From Maricaulis alexandrii (lineage in GTDB: Bacteria; Pseudomonadota; Alphaproteobacteria; Caulobacterales; Maricaulaceae), in contig NZ_SWKP01000007.1 of assembly GCF_005871165.1 (NCBI RefSeq), positions 62,001 through 126,000 on the forward strand: a stretch of DNA of 64,000 bases. The letters are read 5' to 3'. Under the pieces are notes generated by a model. It had not been told where the DNA came from and searched no databases. It saw only the letters and a program-made list of their open reading frames with translations. This document shows, piece by piece, positions 1 through 9,403 of this stretch. Position 1 is the stretch's first letter. Every line of letters starts with the position of its first letter. The position numbers and the translations under genes were made by a program.

Positions 1-15
1 CGAGCTTCCACTGCG

Positions 16-492
16 TCATGACACGATACTGCCGTCACACCGCTCCAAAGGCCGTGTCGTCCCGCCATTGGGGACCCAGTCTTCGCGGACCCAGACAAAA
101 CGCGTCGGACCCGTCATGAACAGATACCAAGCGACCGGATTGCCCTGATCATCGAGGCGTTCTTCCCCGTCATACTGGATCAGGAAACCGGCTGTCGTTT
201 CGGTCGAAGGCAAGCGGCGCAGGATCCGGGACGTGGACACATGCTCGCTCCCGTCCTCATCCACCCAGGCCGAATTATACCGCTCGCCATCCTCGCTGAA
301 CCAGATACGCATGGGCTGGTTTTCGCAGGTCCCCGCCACGTCCTCGGGATCATCCGCCATCGGGACCCAGCCCCACCAGCCCGGCAGGAGTGTCTGCGGG
401 TCCAGTGTTTGCGCCCCGGATATCCCGCAAGCAAAAACCGCCAGCGCGAGCGCGCCGGCGGTTCCTGTAATCCATCGCGTCGGTGAAGCCAC
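16..492 (-). CDS. Secreted hypothetical protein linked to the bc1 operon
   Basis: The 158-residue product begins with a Sec-type signal peptide (basic MASPTRW, then a hydrophobic core to about residue 27). The mature part is acidic and rich in tryptophan and aromatic residues, with no domain I recognise. It contains two cysteines (in AGTCENQP and LERCDG) that could form a disulfide outside the membrane. The start is GTG, only 2 nt after the petC stop on the same strand, so it is probably the fourth gene of the petABC transcript. Whether it assists bc1 assembly or merely shares the transcript cannot be told from sequence. Confidence 0.7.
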   Translation of the reverse strand: MASPTRWITGTAGALALAVFACGISGAQTLDPQTLLPGWWGWVPMADDPEDVAGTCENQPMRIWFSEDGERYNSAWVDEDGSEHVSTSRILRRLPSTETTAGFLIQYDGEERLDDQGNPVAWYLFMTGPTRFVWVREDWVPNGGTTRPLERCDGSIVS

Positions 493-494
493 GC

Positions 495-1292
495 TTAGTG
501 CTTCACGTTCGCCCAGATCTGGCGGTAGGCCAGATAGACCAGGATCGCGAAGATGAAGAGGTACATCAGCACCATGATGCCCATTTGCTTGCGGGCTTCC
601 ATGTGCGGGTCACCGGCCCAGGTCAGGAAGGTGACAACATCTTCCGCCATCTGCTCGACCGTGGCTTCCGTGCCGTCGGCATAGCTCACAATGCCTTCCG
701 CGAGCGGGGGCGCCATCGCGATGGCGCCGCCTTCGAAATAGGCGTTGTAGTACTGGCCCGGCGACAGGTGAGCGTCTTCCGGCGCTTCCTCATAGCCCAG
801 CAGCAGCGAGCGGATGTAATCGGCACCACCACCGCGCGCCTTGACGATCAGGGACAGGTCCGGCGGATAGGCACCGCCATTGGACACGCGCGCCTGCTGT
901 TCGTTCTCGAACGGCGCCGGGAAGGCGTCGGACGGCAGGCCGGGGCGCATGAACATGTCACCATCATCATTCGGTCCGTCCTGGACCTGATAGCTGGCGG
1001 CAATCTGCATCACGACCGGGTTGTCGTTCGGGTTCGGGAAACCCTCGGCCTCGAACGGACCGCCCCGCTGGCCCAGATTGCGGAAGCGCATCAGGTCCAT
1101 GGAGTGACAGGAGGCACAGACTTCCTGGTAGATCTGGAAGCCGCGCTGGACGGCGTGGTCGTCATAAGTGCCGAACGGGCCGTTGTGTTCCCATTCGTGC
1201 TTTTCCGGCGCATGGGCGTCGCCCTCCAGCGCGGATGCGCCGGCGGAGAGGCCAAGAGCCAGAGCGGCAGCGGCGAAAATACGGGTCATCAT
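495..1292 (-). CDS. petC: Cytochrome c1 of the cytochrome bc1 complex
   Basis: This is the 265-residue membrane-anchored c-type cytochrome that passes electrons from the Rieske protein to soluble cytochrome c. A signal peptide covers residues 1-21. The heme attachment motif CASCH is at residues 59-63, and the sequence around IAMAPPLAEG near residue 190 carries the likely axial methionine. One C-terminal transmembrane helix (about 237-258, GIMVLMYLFIFAILVYLAY) ends in a basic tail, as in the family. It lies 15 nt downstream of petB, with petA before that, the classic fbcFBC order. It is clearly intact. Confidence 0.97.
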   Translation of the reverse strand: MMTRIFAAAALALGLSAGASALEGDAHAPEKHEWEHNGPFGTYDDHAVQRGFQIYQEVCASCHSMDLMRFRNLGQRGGPFEAEGFPNPNDNPVVMQIAASYQVQDGPNDDGDMFMRPGLPSDAFPAPFENEQQARVSNGGAYPPDLSLIVKARGGGADYIRSLLLGYEEAPEDAHLSPGQYYNAYFEGGAIAMAPPLAEGIVSYADGTEATVEQMAEDVVTFLTWAGDPHMEARKQMGIMVLMYLFIFAILVYLAYRQIWANVKH

Positions 1293-1307
1293 GATCTCGT
1301 CGCTCCC

Positions 1308-2582
1308 TTAGGACTTGTCATTGCCGAGGACGGACGCCTCGATCGAGGCCGGACGATCCTTCGGCTTTTCGATGATGCCGAGCACCGGCAGGATCACCAC
1401 GAAATAGGCGAAGTAGTACAGGGTCAGGAACTGAGCCAGGTACACGAATTTGAAGCCCAGCAGCGGCACCGGATCATCCGGGTTCTTCGCACCACACCAG
1501 CCCAGGCCGAGCGCGGCGATCACGAAGAAGATGAAGAACCAGCGCGTCAGCGGACGGTAGCGCATGGAGCGAACCTTGGACGTGTCCAGCCAGGGCAGGA
1601 CGAACAGGATCGCGATGGCACCGAACATGGCCAGCACACCGCCCAGCTTGGCGTCGATCGGGCCGATGTCGAAGGTGACAGCGCGCAGGATCGCGTAGAA
1701 GGGCAGGAAGTACCATTCCGGCACGATGTGCGCCGGCGTCACCAGCGGGTCAGCCTCGATATAGTTGTCGGCATGGCCCAGGACACCCGGCATGTAGAAG
1801 ACGAAGGTGGCGAAGACCATCAGGTAGACGATGATCGCGAAGCCGTCCTTCACCGTGTAGTACGGGTGGAAGGGCAGCGCGTCCTTCTTCGGGTCCTTGA
1901 TTTCCAGACCGGCCGGATTGCCATTGCCCGGCACGTGCAGCGCCCAGATGTGCAGGCCGACGACGCCGGCAATCACGAAGGGCAGCAGATAGTGCAGGGA
2001 GAAGAAGCGGTTCAGCGTGGCCTGGCCAACGGAGAAACCACCCCACAGCCATTCCCGGATCGCGTCGCCGACGAAGGGCAGCGCGCCGATCAGATTGGTG
2101 ATCACCATGGCGCCCCAGTAGGACATCTGGCCCCACGGCAGCACATAGCCCATGAAGGCCGTGGCCATCATCAGCAGGTAGATCACGACACCCAGGATCC
2201 AGAGGATCTCGCGCGGTGCCTTGTAGGAGCCGTAATACAGGCCCCGGAACATGTGCAGGTAGACGGCAACGAAGAAGAAGCTCGCGCCATTGGCGTGCAT
2301 GGACTGGATGAGCCAGCCGAAGGGCACGTCACGGGTGATGCGCTGCACGCTGTCGAAGGCATAGTCTTCGTGCGCGACATAGTGCATCGCCAGAACGATA
2401 CCGGAGATGATCTGGATCATCAGGAAGACGGCGAGGATCCCGCCGAACGTCCACCAGTAGTTCAGGTTACGCGGCGTCGGGAAGTCGACGAAGCTGTCAT
2501 AGCCAAGACGGATGATCGGGAGGCGGCTGTCGAGCCACTTCTCGATTCCGGTCGAGGGCTTGTAGGTCGAGGGTCCGCTCAT
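1308..2582 (-). CDS. petB: Cytochrome b of the cytochrome bc1 complex
   Basis: The 424-residue integral membrane subunit carries the two b hemes and both quinone sites of ubiquinol:cytochrome c reductase. Conserved blocks are visible: WGAMVITNL in the cd1 region, histidine pairs in helices B and D (HANGASFFF...HMF and [20 protein letters not shown]), and the Qo-site PEWY motif in [15 protein letters not shown]. The length exceeds the roughly 380 residues of mitochondrial cytochrome b, which is normal for alphaproteobacteria. The start overlaps the petA stop by 4 nt (ATGA), implying translational coupling. Confidence 0.98.
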   Translation of the reverse strand: MSGPSTYKPSTGIEKWLDSRLPIIRLGYDSFVDFPTPRNLNYWWTFGGILAVFLMIQIISGIVLAMHYVAHEDYAFDSVQRITRDVPFGWLIQSMHANGASFFFVAVYLHMFRGLYYGSYKAPREILWILGVVIYLLMMATAFMGYVLPWGQMSYWGAMVITNLIGALPFVGDAIREWLWGGFSVGQATLNRFFSLHYLLPFVIAGVVGLHIWALHVPGNGNPAGLEIKDPKKDALPFHPYYTVKDGFAIIVYLMVFATFVFYMPGVLGHADNYIEADPLVTPAHIVPEWYFLPFYAILRAVTFDIGPIDAKLGGVLAMFGAIAILFVLPWLDTSKVRSMRYRPLTRWFFIFFVIAALGLGWCGAKNPDDPVPLLGFKFVYLAQFLTLYYFAYFVVILPVLGIIEKPKDRPASIEASVLGNDKS

Positions 2583-3232
2583 GCCACTGCTCCCGAAGCG
2601 TCAGATTCTTGCCAGCCGGAGGTGGCGGCTTCTTCCGGCGACAGGCCGATCTTGACGATCGTGCTCTCTTCACCGCCTTCGAAATAATAATCGGGGACCG
2701 GCAGGTTTTCCGGGGCCGGGCCGCGGCGGATACGACCGGATGTGTCGTAGTGCGAGCCGTGGCACGGGCAGTACCAGCCGTCATAATCGCCAGTGTTCGA
2801 ACCCGGGCCCAGCGGCACGCAGCCGAGGTGGGTACAATTGCCTTTGACGATCAGGATTTCGGGACGCAGCACGCGGTTGGCATCAACCGCCGGTGCGGAA
2901 TTCCCGAGATTGTCGTTCCGGGCCAGATCATCCGGCAGGCTGTTCAGGCCCGCCTCGCGTGCTTCCGCGATCTCCGCTTCGGTACGGCGACGGACGAAGA
3001 CCGGACCGCCACGCCACATCACGGTGACGGAGGCCCCTTCTTCAACCTGCGCAGTGTCGAAACGGATGGAACCCAGGGCCAGCGTATCCGCTGCCGGGTT
3101 CATCTGATCGATAAACGGCCAAGCCACGAGACCGCCACCGACAGCGGCCGCGCCGCCAGCAGCGATATAGATGAAGTCGCGGCGGGTGGGTTCTTCACCG
3201 TGTCCGCCAGGCGCGCCGTTCTCTTTCGTCAC
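2579..3232 (-). CDS. petA: Rieske iron-sulfur protein of the bc1 complex
   Basis: The 217-residue [2Fe-2S] subunit has the twin-arginine type N-terminus [12 protein letters not shown] at about residues 16-27, followed by a single hydrophobic anchor, as expected for Tat-exported Rieske proteins. The cluster-binding boxes are CTHLGC at 133-138 and CPCHGSH at 155-161, each giving one Cys and one His ligand plus the disulfide cysteines. It is the first gene of petABC and is divergent from trmL. The shared upstream region holds a 16-bp inverted repeat, annotated separately. Confidence 0.97.
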   Translation of the reverse strand: MTKENGAPGGHGEEPTRRDFIYIAAGGAAAVGGGLVAWPFIDQMNPAADTLALGSIRFDTAQVEEGASVTVMWRGGPVFVRRRTEAEIAEAREAGLNSLPDDLARNDNLGNSAPAVDANRVLRPEILIVKGNCTHLGCVPLGPGSNTGDYDGWYCPCHGSHYDTSGRIRRGPAPENLPVPDYYFEGGEESTIVKIGLSPEEAATSGWQESDASGAVA

Positions 3233-3294
3233 GAGCCGACCTCTTCTCTTATCATCTACGGGTCCGCGGAATGCGTCCCCTGCCCCAGAAACTT

Positions 3295-3310
3295 ACGTCA
3301 AACTTGACGT
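3295..3310. promoter_or_regulatory. Inverted repeat between petA and trmL
   Basis: ACGTCAA and TTGACGT form a perfect 7-bp inverted repeat around AC. A further TTTGACG lies about 18 bp downstream. It sits between divergent petA and trmL, where a regulator or promoter element is expected. Each arm contains a TTGAC -35-like hexamer, so a promoter origin is equally possible. No regulator can be named. Confidence 0.4.
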
Positions 3311-3420
3311 ACCCGCCGCAGCGGGGTTTGACGCGGTATAAACTACTCCCGGACGCACTGACCAGTAGGCGGCGCAATGCCGCATGCAGCTGGACACGTC
3401 CCGACTGTGCGCGGATTAGA

Positions 3421-3876
3421 ATGCGGATCGTATTTTTTCAACCAGATATTCCGCAAAACCTTGGTGCCTCGATGCGGGTTGCGACCTGTTTCGGCGCCGG
3501 GCTGGATATCATCGAGCCCTGTGGTTTTCCCCTGACTGACAAGGGAATCCGGCGGGCCGCGATGGACTATTCTGCGGCCATTTCCCCGGTCCGCCACACC
3601 GCGTGGACGACTTACACACAAAGCGAGGAGGCCGCTTCCGGCCGGCTCGTCCTGTTCACGACAAAGGGCGCAACAGACCTGTGGGAATTTTCTTTCCGGC
3701 CCGGTGACCGCCTCCTGTTCGGCCGCGAAAGTGCCGGTGTTCCCGACAATGTGCATGACGCGGCGGATTGTCGCGTCCGGATTCCGATTCGCCCGGACGC
3801 CCGCTCGCTCAACGTCTCCGTCAGCGCGGGAGTCGCCCTGGCCGAGATGACGCGGCAATTGGGATTGGGGATGTGA
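3421..3876 (+). CDS. trmL: tRNA (cytidine(34)-2'-O)-methyltransferase, SPOUT family
   Basis: The enzyme transfers a methyl group from SAM to the 2'-OH of the wobble nucleotide of tRNA-Leu isoacceptors. I place the start at the ATG giving [15 protein letters not shown], although the frame stays open for 50 codons upstream, because this matches the family N-terminus and gives 151 residues against about 155 usual. SPOUT landmarks are present: [13 protein letters not shown] near the N-terminus, [11 protein letters not shown] in the middle, and the SAM-binding knot [20 protein letters not shown] near the C-terminus. It is followed 49 nt later by hemF. Confidence 0.93.
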   Translation: MRIVFFQPDIPQNLGASMRVATCFGAGLDIIEPCGFPLTDKGIRRAAMDYSAAISPVRHTAWTTYTQSEEAASGRLVLFTTKGATDLWEFSFRPGDRLLFGRESAGVPDNVHDAADCRVRIPIRPDARSLNVSVSAGVALAEMTRQLGLGM

Positions 3877-3925
3877 CCACCCTTCCGACTTGCCCTCCCC
3901 CCTCGCTTCGCTAAACAACAGGACC

Positions 3926-4825
3926 ATGACGACATCCCACAAACCCGCCTCCGCCGGTTCCGATCTGCAGTGCCAGTCCGCCCAGGCCTGGTTCGAGGAT
4001 CTGCGCGACCAGATCTGTGCCGAATTCGAAGCGCTGGAAGCCGAGGCGCCGGACCCTCTCTATGGCGGCGAGCCGGGCCAATTCACCTTCGAGGACTGGA
4101 GGCGCGGCGACGGGTCCAAGGATGAAGGCGGCGGCACGATGGGCCTGATGAAGGGCCGCCTGTTCGAGAAAGTCGGCGTCCACGTCTCCGCCGTGAAGGG
4201 CGAGTTCTCCGAACAATTCCGCAAGCAGATTCCCGGCGCAGCCGAAGATCCGCGCTTCTTTGCCACCGGGATTTCCCTGATCGCCCACATGTGGAACCCG
4301 CATGTGCCGGCCGTCCACATGAATACCCGCTTCATCACCACGACCCAGTGGTGGTTCGGCGGCGGCATGGACCTGACGCCTGTGCTGGACCGGGCCCGCA
4401 CCCAGGATCATCCCGACGCCAAGGACTTCCACGCGGCCTGCAAGGCGGCCTGCGATGCGCATGGCCCGGATTTCCACGCCCGCTTCAAGGCCTGGTGTGA
4501 CGAGTACTTCCATCTGCCCCATCGGGACGAGCCGCGCGGCATTGGCGGAATTTTCTACGACCGCCACAATACCGGCGACTGGGACACGGATTTCGCCTTC
4601 ACCCGCGATGTCGGCCTGGCCTTCCTGAAGACCTATCCCATGCTGGTCCGGCGCCGCATGGGCGAGACCTGGACGCCGGAAGACCGCGAGGAACAGCTGG
4701 TCCGCCGCGGCCGCTATGCCGAGTTCAACCTGCTCTATGACCGCGGCACGAAATTCGGTCTGGAGACGGGCGGGAATGTGAAATCCATCCTGTCTTCCAT
4801 GCCGCCCGAGGCGAAATGGCCCTAG
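3926..4825 (+). CDS. hemF: Oxygen-dependent coproporphyrinogen III oxidase
   Basis: The enzyme catalyses oxidative decarboxylation of coproporphyrinogen III to protoporphyrinogen IX in heme synthesis. The 299-residue product shows the family signatures [30 protein letters not shown] and the C-terminal block [20 protein letters not shown] followed by [11 protein letters not shown]. The ATG at 3926 has AGGA a few bases upstream and gives a normal length; an in-frame start 12 codons earlier is less likely. It lies in the same direction as trmL. No oxygen-independent HemN is visible in the window. Confidence 0.97.
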   Translation: MTTSHKPASAGSDLQCQSAQAWFEDLRDQICAEFEALEAEAPDPLYGGEPGQFTFEDWRRGDGSKDEGGGTMGLMKGRLFEKVGVHVSAVKGEFSEQFRKQIPGAAEDPRFFATGISLIAHMWNPHVPAVHMNTRFITTTQWWFGGGMDLTPVLDRARTQDHPDAKDFHAACKAACDAHGPDFHARFKAWCDEYFHLPHRDEPRGIGGIFYDRHNTGDWDTDFAFTRDVGLAFLKTYPMLVRRRMGETWTPEDREEQLVRRGRYAEFNLLYDRGTKFGLETGGNVKSILSSMPPEAKWP

Positions 4826-4909
4826 GCGGGACGGCGCACCGCTGCATCCCGATTGCATCCAAATGCCGGACGCCGATCATCCTAGCAGCACACAGCGAAT
4901 GGATGAGAC

Positions 4910-5734
4910 GTGCCCGAACCGACCGCCCCGATAGAGATCGCCCCGCCTTTTCAGCGTTTTCGCGCGGATCTGGTCGACACGGCCTTTGCGCCACACCGGC
5001 ATGACACCTACACGCTGGCGCTGACCCTGCATGGCGTCCAGAGCTTCGATTATCGCGGCGAGACGCGTCATTCGCAGCCGGGCGGTGTCGTGGTGCTGCA
5101 TCCCGATGAGTTGCATGATGGCCGTCCGGGCACGGAAGAGGGGTTCGGCTATGCCGCCATCACGCTTCGTCCGGACTGGCTGGTCCGGGTCCGTCCGGGC
5201 AAGGGCCTGCCCTTCCTGCCGGGCGGGCTGAGCCGGGATGCGGGACTGGTGCGGGCCGTGAAGGCGCTGCATGCGCTGCCGGACACGGCCTCCCCGCTGG
5301 AAACCGAGTCGGCGCTGATTGATCTGGCCCAGGCACTGGACGCGCTGTGTGACGCGCCGGCACCGGTGCAGCGCTTCGTGCGGGACCAGGTCGACTTCGC
5401 CTGCGGGCTGATCGAGGCGCATCTGGAAGACGGGATTTCCCTGGCCACACTGGAACAGGAAACCGGGCTGGATCGCTGGCAATTATGCCGCGCCTTCCGG
5501 GCCGTGCGTGGCACCTCGCCGGGACGCTATCTCACCCTGCGCCGTCTGGACCGGGTGCGCGCCGGCGTGCAGTCGGGTGACCGGCTGGCCGAGGCCGCCC
5601 TGGCCGCCGGTTTCGCCGACCAGGCCCACATGACCCGCCAGTTCAAGGCCGCCTATGGGATCTCCCCGGGCCAATGGCGGCGCACGATCATTCAAGACCC
5701 GATCCACCGCCTGGCCGAAACTGTCCTGCATTGA
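4910..5734 (+). CDS. AraC-family transcriptional regulator
   Basis: The 274-residue protein has an N-terminal AraC-type ligand-binding cupin (about residues 10-150, including RHDTYTLALTLHGVQSFDYR and GGVVVLHPDELHDG) and a C-terminal double helix-turn-helix (about 170-265, with SLATLEQETGLDRWQLCRAF and LAEAALAAGFADQAHMTRQF). It starts with GTG. It is followed 31 nt later by a CPBP-family protease on the same strand, which it may control or share a transcript with. The inducer cannot be inferred. Confidence 0.9.
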   Translation: MPEPTAPIEIAPPFQRFRADLVDTAFAPHRHDTYTLALTLHGVQSFDYRGETRHSQPGGVVVLHPDELHDGRPGTEEGFGYAAITLRPDWLVRVRPGKGLPFLPGGLSRDAGLVRAVKALHALPDTASPLETESALIDLAQALDALCDAPAPVQRFVRDQVDFACGLIEAHLEDGISLATLEQETGLDRWQLCRAFRAVRGTSPGRYLTLRRLDRVRAGVQSGDRLAEAALAAGFADQAHMTRQFKAAYGISPGQWRRTIIQDPIHRLAETVLH

Positions 5735-5765
5735 TCGCGCACTGCGCGCCAGGAAGGACACTGAC

Positions 5766-6503
5766 ATGATTTCTGCCTCCCCCGCCGACACGCCCACGCC
5801 CGCGAAAAGCCCCGGCCGAATCGGCCTGATTCTGGAAATGGGCCTCATGGTCGCCGTTCTGGTCGGCACCAAGCTCATCTTCGACCAGATCGTCTGGAAA
5901 TATGCCGGACCGATCTCCCTGGCCATCACGCTGGGTCTGCTGGCAATCATCACGGCCCGCCGCGGTGAAAGCTGGTCCGCCTTCGGCCTGCGCCGTCTGA
6001 AGCGCTGGTGGTCCTGGCCGCTGGTTCTGCCGCAAGGCCTGTTGTGCATGGTCGGCATATTGGCCGCCGGCGCGGGGACGGCCTTCGCCGGTGATGCGCT
6101 GGGCCTGTGGTCCATCGCGGAGGGCGAAGCCGGTGTGGAAGCCCGCTTCGGCGACATCGTGGGCAATTTGCCAGTCTATCTGGGCTGGCTGGCCCTGGCC
6201 TGGACGAGTGCGGCTTTCGGCGAGGAAATCTTCTTCCGCGGCTATGTCATCGACCGACTGACCCGGATCCTGCCCTCGGCCAAATGGGCCAGCATTCTCG
6301 CTGTCGTGATTTCCGCACTCGGTTTCGGCCTGGTGCACATGTATTACCAAGGCCTGCGCGGCTTGATCGCGACGGGTCTGATCGGTCTGGCCCTCGGCCT
6401 GCTCTATCTGGGCTATAAGCGCAATATCTGGCCGCTGATCCTGGCGCATGGCGCCGTCGACACGCTGAGCTTCACCGCCTTCTATCTGGATCTGGACATT
6501 TGA
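5766..6503 (+). CDS. CPBP-family intramembrane metalloprotease
   Basis: The 245-residue polytopic membrane protein has the CPBP/CAAX-protease motifs: FGEEIFFRGYVIDRL (glutamates of motif 1), GFGLVHMYYQ (motif 2 histidine) and LAHGAVDTLSF (motif 4). The start at 5766 is supported by AGGAAGG 9 nt upstream. Members include type II CAAX endoproteases and bacteriocin-immunity-like proteins; the substrate here is unknown. A bidirectional hairpin terminator lies 19 nt after the stop. Confidence 0.88.
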   Translation: MISASPADTPTPAKSPGRIGLILEMGLMVAVLVGTKLIFDQIVWKYAGPISLAITLGLLAIITARRGESWSAFGLRRLKRWWSWPLVLPQGLLCMVGILAAGAGTAFAGDALGLWSIAEGEAGVEARFGDIVGNLPVYLGWLALAWTSAAFGEEIFFRGYVIDRLTRILPSAKWASILAVVISALGFGLVHMYYQGLRGLIATGLIGLALGLLYLGYKRNIWPLILAHGAVDTLSFTAFYLDLDI

Positions 6504-6521
6504 GGCCCCAGCGCCCGACAC

Positions 6522-6553
6522 AAAAAACCCCGGCTCGAGGGCCGGGGTTTTTC
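6522..6553. terminator. Bidirectional intrinsic terminator
   Basis: A 12-bp stem (AAAAACCCCGGC pairing with GCCGGGGTTTTT) around a 6-nt loop TCGAGG has A-runs on one side and T-runs on the other. It lies between the convergent CPBP protease gene and the CCA-enzyme gene and can terminate both. Confidence 0.92.
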
Positions 6554-6571
6554 TGTTGGATTTGCGGTGAG

Positions 6572-7828
6572 CTAGTGCTGGCGAAGCTTGGCCAGCAGCT
6601 CTTCCTTGGTCGGCTCGAAGCGTTCGGCGATCCAGTGCGCTTTCAGCTCGTCCATGGCATCGCCCAGCATCGGTCCCGGCTCGTATCCGAGAAGAATGAG
6701 ATCGCCGCCTTTCACCGGGAAGTCCGGCTCCTGCCATTCGCGGGCAAACTTGGCGAGCAGGGTCCAGTCGCGCGGCGGCGGAGCCACCTCGCCGGCCGCC
6801 TGCAGGCGGACCTGGTCCTCAAAAGCCCGGGCACCGAGCGTCATCAGGGCGCGTTCGGCGGCCTGGAGATCGGAAAAGGCTTCGGTGACATCGTCGCGGG
6901 CCGACGGGTCAACAGCACCCGAGAGCCGGCGGGCTTCGGCATTCGACATCTTCAGCTTGGCTGCCATGGTCTTGATCCTTTCCGGTCCGCCATTGGCCAG
7001 CGCCGCAAATCGCAAAAGCGAATCGGGCGCTAAGCCGTATTCTACATCTTGCGCAATGATACCGGTCAGGACTCTTAAGGATCCGTTCACTCCCAAAATC
7101 CGATGCAGGATTCCGGCCTCGGCCATGGTCGAAATGACCGGGCCCGGGTCCGGGGCGGCGAGCAGTTTCTTGAACTCGGCCCAGACCCGCTCTGCCGATA
7201 ATTTGTCCAGCCCTTCCTGTAGCTTGGCGGCCGCTTCAAACCCGTCGGCGTCGGGCGATCCGGTGCCATACCAGGCTTCGAAGCGGTAAAGGCGCAGGAT
7301 GCGCAAATAATCCTCGCGGATGCGATCCTCGGCCGAACCGACGAAGACGAAGCGCCGGTTTTCCACATCTTCCAGACCGCCGGTCGGGTCGAGAATCACC
7401 CCGTCGGCATCGGCATAGAGCGCGTTGAGCCGGAAATCGCGGCGGCGGGCATCCTCGGCCCAGTCCTCGGTGAAGGCGACCACGGCCCGCCGGCCATCCG
7501 TCGCCACATCGCGCCGCAGTGTGGTGACCTCGAAGGGCTCGCCCTCGCAGACAATCGTGATCGTGCCATGCGCCTTGCCGGTGGGGATCGGTTTGAGGCC
7601 GGCGGCCCTGGCGGCCGCGATCGTTTCGTCGGGGGTCAGCCGGGTGGCGATGTCGATATCCGCGACCGGCTTGCCCAGCAGGGCATTGCGCACGCAACCG
7701 CCGACAAAACGGCTCCCCCCGGGACAAGCGGCTTCCAGCGCCGCCATGACACGGCGCGTGGATGATGCCGTCATCCAGTCATGCTCTGCCGGATCGAGGC
7801 GGTACGCGACCGCCTTGCGGGCCGTCAT
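6572..7828 (-). CDS. cca: CCA tRNA nucleotidyltransferase / poly(A) polymerase family
   Basis: The 418-residue nucleotidyltransferase has the head domain motifs GGCVRNALLG and ADIDIATRLTP (metal-binding DxD), the neck motif RRDFRLNALYADADG (flexible loop/sugar selection) and EDYLRILRLYRFEAWYG (RNA-binding). Alphaproteobacteria usually have one such class II enzyme that builds or repairs the tRNA CCA end, which I take as the most likely role; poly(A) polymerase activity cannot be excluded. The start overlaps the DUF6111 stop by 4 nt, so it is coupled to the NUDIX/DUF1285 operon. Confidence 0.92.
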   Translation of the reverse strand: MTARKAVAYRLDPAEHDWMTASSTRRVMAALEAACPGGSRFVGGCVRNALLGKPVADIDIATRLTPDETIAAARAAGLKPIPTGKAHGTITIVCEGEPFEVTTLRRDVATDGRRAVVAFTEDWAEDARRRDFRLNALYADADGVILDPTGGLEDVENRRFVFVGSAEDRIREDYLRILRLYRFEAWYGTGSPDADGFEAAAKLQEGLDKLSAERVWAEFKKLLAAPDPGPVISTMAEAGILHRILGVNGSLRVLTGIIAQDVEYGLAPDSLLRFAALANGGPERIKTMAAKLKMSNAEARRLSGAVDPSARDDVTEAFSDLQAAERALMTLGARAFEDQVRLQAAGEVAPPPRDWTLLAKFAREWQEPDFPVKGGDLILLGYEPGPMLGDAMDELKAHWIAERFEPTKEELLAKLRQH

Positions 7829-8136
7829 TGCGGTTCGTCATCCTCCGGGGCATCGCCGGTCTCCGTCTCGGGTTCGGAGACGAAATGTCCCGGCACGACG
7901 CGGCCATTCTCCAGGCGCGGCGGGACATACTGGTCGCCTTCATGCCCGCCCCGCACGCTTTCCAGCACAACGAGGAGGATCATCACCAGGATCGCCAGCA
8001 GCGCACCGGCCAGGCCCAGCTTGAGCGCCGGCGTCGCCGTCAGCTTGACCTCGGACTGCGTCTGCCAGCGCCAGATGAAGAAGAGCAGGAAGGGCAGCAG
8101 GAAGGAGGCGATTTCAATCAGGGTGATGCGGATCAT
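7825..8136 (-). CDS. DUF6111 family small membrane protein
   Basis: The 103-residue protein has two N-terminal hydrophobic helices (about residues 5-22 and 36-60) and a conserved-looking soluble motif YVPPRLENGRVVPGHF followed by an acidic tail. This motif and size match the DUF6111 family of alphaproteobacteria, whose function is unknown. It lies between the CoA pyrophosphatase and CCA-enzyme genes, with only a few nt on either side, so it is cotranscribed with them. Confidence 0.85.
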   Translation of the reverse strand: MIRITLIEIASFLLPFLLFFIWRWQTQSEVKLTATPALKLGLAGALLAILVMILLVVLESVRGGHEGDQYVPPRLENGRVVPGHFVSEPETETGDAPEDDEPQ

Positions 8137-8139
8137 GGT

Positions 8140-8757
8140 CTATCCATATAGCCGGTCGTGCAGGGATTTCAGCATGCCTGCAGTGGCGCCCCAGATATAG
8201 CGGTCTTCCCAGGGCATGGCATAATAATGGCGCATCACGCCCTGCCATTCGCGGGCATGCTTTTCGTGATTCGACGGATCCATCAGGAAGGAAAACGGCG
8301 TTTCGAACACATCCGCGACTTCCCCCGGATCAGGTTTCACCGTGTAGCCGGGACGCAGCACACCCACGAATGGCGTGATGTGAAACCCGGTCCCGGTGCG
8401 GTAGCCGTCGAACCGGCCGATCAGTTCCACATGCATGGCGCCGATCCCGACCTCTTCCTCCAGCTCCCGCACGGCGGCATGGGCCGGGCTGGCATCGCCC
8501 GGATCGACACTGCCGCCGGGAAAGGCGATCTGGCCGGGATGCTTGGGCAGATGGGCCGCCCGCTCGGTCAGCAGGAGGCGCGGCGGCCCGCCATGCAGGA
8601 TCAGCGGTGCCAGCACGGCCGCCGAGCGCAAGCGTCCCACCGGTTCCGGGAAGCCGCCATTGAGATCCCCATCGCCACGGGACGGCGCGTCGAGCGGCGC
8701 ATCGATCGGATCGAGACGGGATTTGAGGCGGGCGATCAGCGCGTCAGCGTTTTCCAT
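8140..8757 (-). CDS. NUDIX hydrolase, CoA pyrophosphatase type
   Basis: The 205-residue NUDIX protein carries the CoA-pyrophosphatase signature HPGQIAFPGGSVDPGD followed by the box element AAVRELEEEVGI. This subfamily cleaves CoA or acyl-CoA to 4'-phosphopantetheine and 3',5'-ADP. I chose the ATG at 8757 (MENADALIARL) because GGGAG lies about 10 nt upstream; an ATG 11 codons earlier is possible. The start overlaps the end of the DUF1285 gene by 14 nt. Confidence 0.88.
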   Translation of the reverse strand: MENADALIARLKSRLDPIDAPLDAPSRGDGDLNGGFPEPVGRLRSAAVLAPLILHGGPPRLLLTERAAHLPKHPGQIAFPGGSVDPGDASPAHAAVRELEEEVGIGAMHVELIGRFDGYRTGTGFHITPFVGVLRPGYTVKPDPGEVADVFETPFSFLMDPSNHEKHAREWQGVMRHYYAMPWEDRYIWGATAGMLKSLHDRLYG

Positions 8758-9319
8758 CGCCCTCTCCCAGCGCGAAGAATTCGCCGCCACTCCACACGCC
8801 CATCACGCCATCCTTCTCCTCGGCCAGTTCGGCGAGTTCATAGAAGACAGGCCGTGCCATCAGGGCATCGAGACGCCCGCGCACCCGCACCAGCGGGGTC
8901 GGCTCACCGGTTTCCTCATCGAATTGCACATCAATGGGATGGTCCGGTCCGGCCTCGGCGAGATCGCCCATATTGGTCGTGAAGACCAGGGACTGGTCGC
9001 GCCCCTCGCCCACGGCATCCACCCGTGTCGCAATGAAAGGCGCGGTCTCGACCGTGATGCGGATCTTCTCGACCGGGGTGACCAGATAGGTCTGCCCGTC
9101 CTCATCCTTGCGCAGGATGGTGGAGAACAGCCTTACAAGACGGTCACGTGTAATCCGCGTGCCTTCGTGCCACCAAGTTCCATCGCGCTTGATGACCATG
9201 TCCATCTCGCCGCAATAGTCCGGGTGCCAGCGGTCGACCGGCGGCAAGCCGTCTCCCGCATCGCGGGCGGCCTTGAGCAGGGACTGCATCGGATCAGGGT
9301 TTGGAGCGGTGGAAGGCAT
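8744..9319 (-). CDS. DUF1285 domain protein
   Basis: The 191-residue soluble protein contains the DUF1285 hallmark segments DMVIKRDGTWWHEGTRI and LVTPVEKIRITVETAPFI. It has no signal peptide or membrane segment. The family function is unknown. It is first of the minus-strand set DUF1285, CoA pyrophosphatase, DUF6111 and CCA enzyme, and is divergent from the MoxR operon with about 84 bp between. This arrangement recurs in alphaproteobacteria as far as I recall, hinting at shared control. Confidence 0.88.
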   Translation of the reverse strand: MPSTAPNPDPMQSLLKAARDAGDGLPPVDRWHPDYCGEMDMVIKRDGTWWHEGTRITRDRLVRLFSTILRKDEDGQTYLVTPVEKIRITVETAPFIATRVDAVGEGRDQSLVFTTNMGDLAEAGPDHPIDVQFDEETGEPTPLVRVRGRLDALMARPVFYELAELAEEKDGVMGVWSGGEFFALGEGDGKR

Positions 9320-9403
9320 GGACAGCTTTCGTGTGCAACGCCATGCTCGTTTCGAGCATTATGGCCTATAGATCATGTCTGTATCGCAAGGGAATGTAGG
9401 ACG

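Noticed and set aside
483-2687. 734-codon open frame on the plus strand
   Set aside because: It is the mirror of petC, petB and petA codons in GC-rich DNA; the residues are His/Arg/Asp/Gln-rich with no domain.
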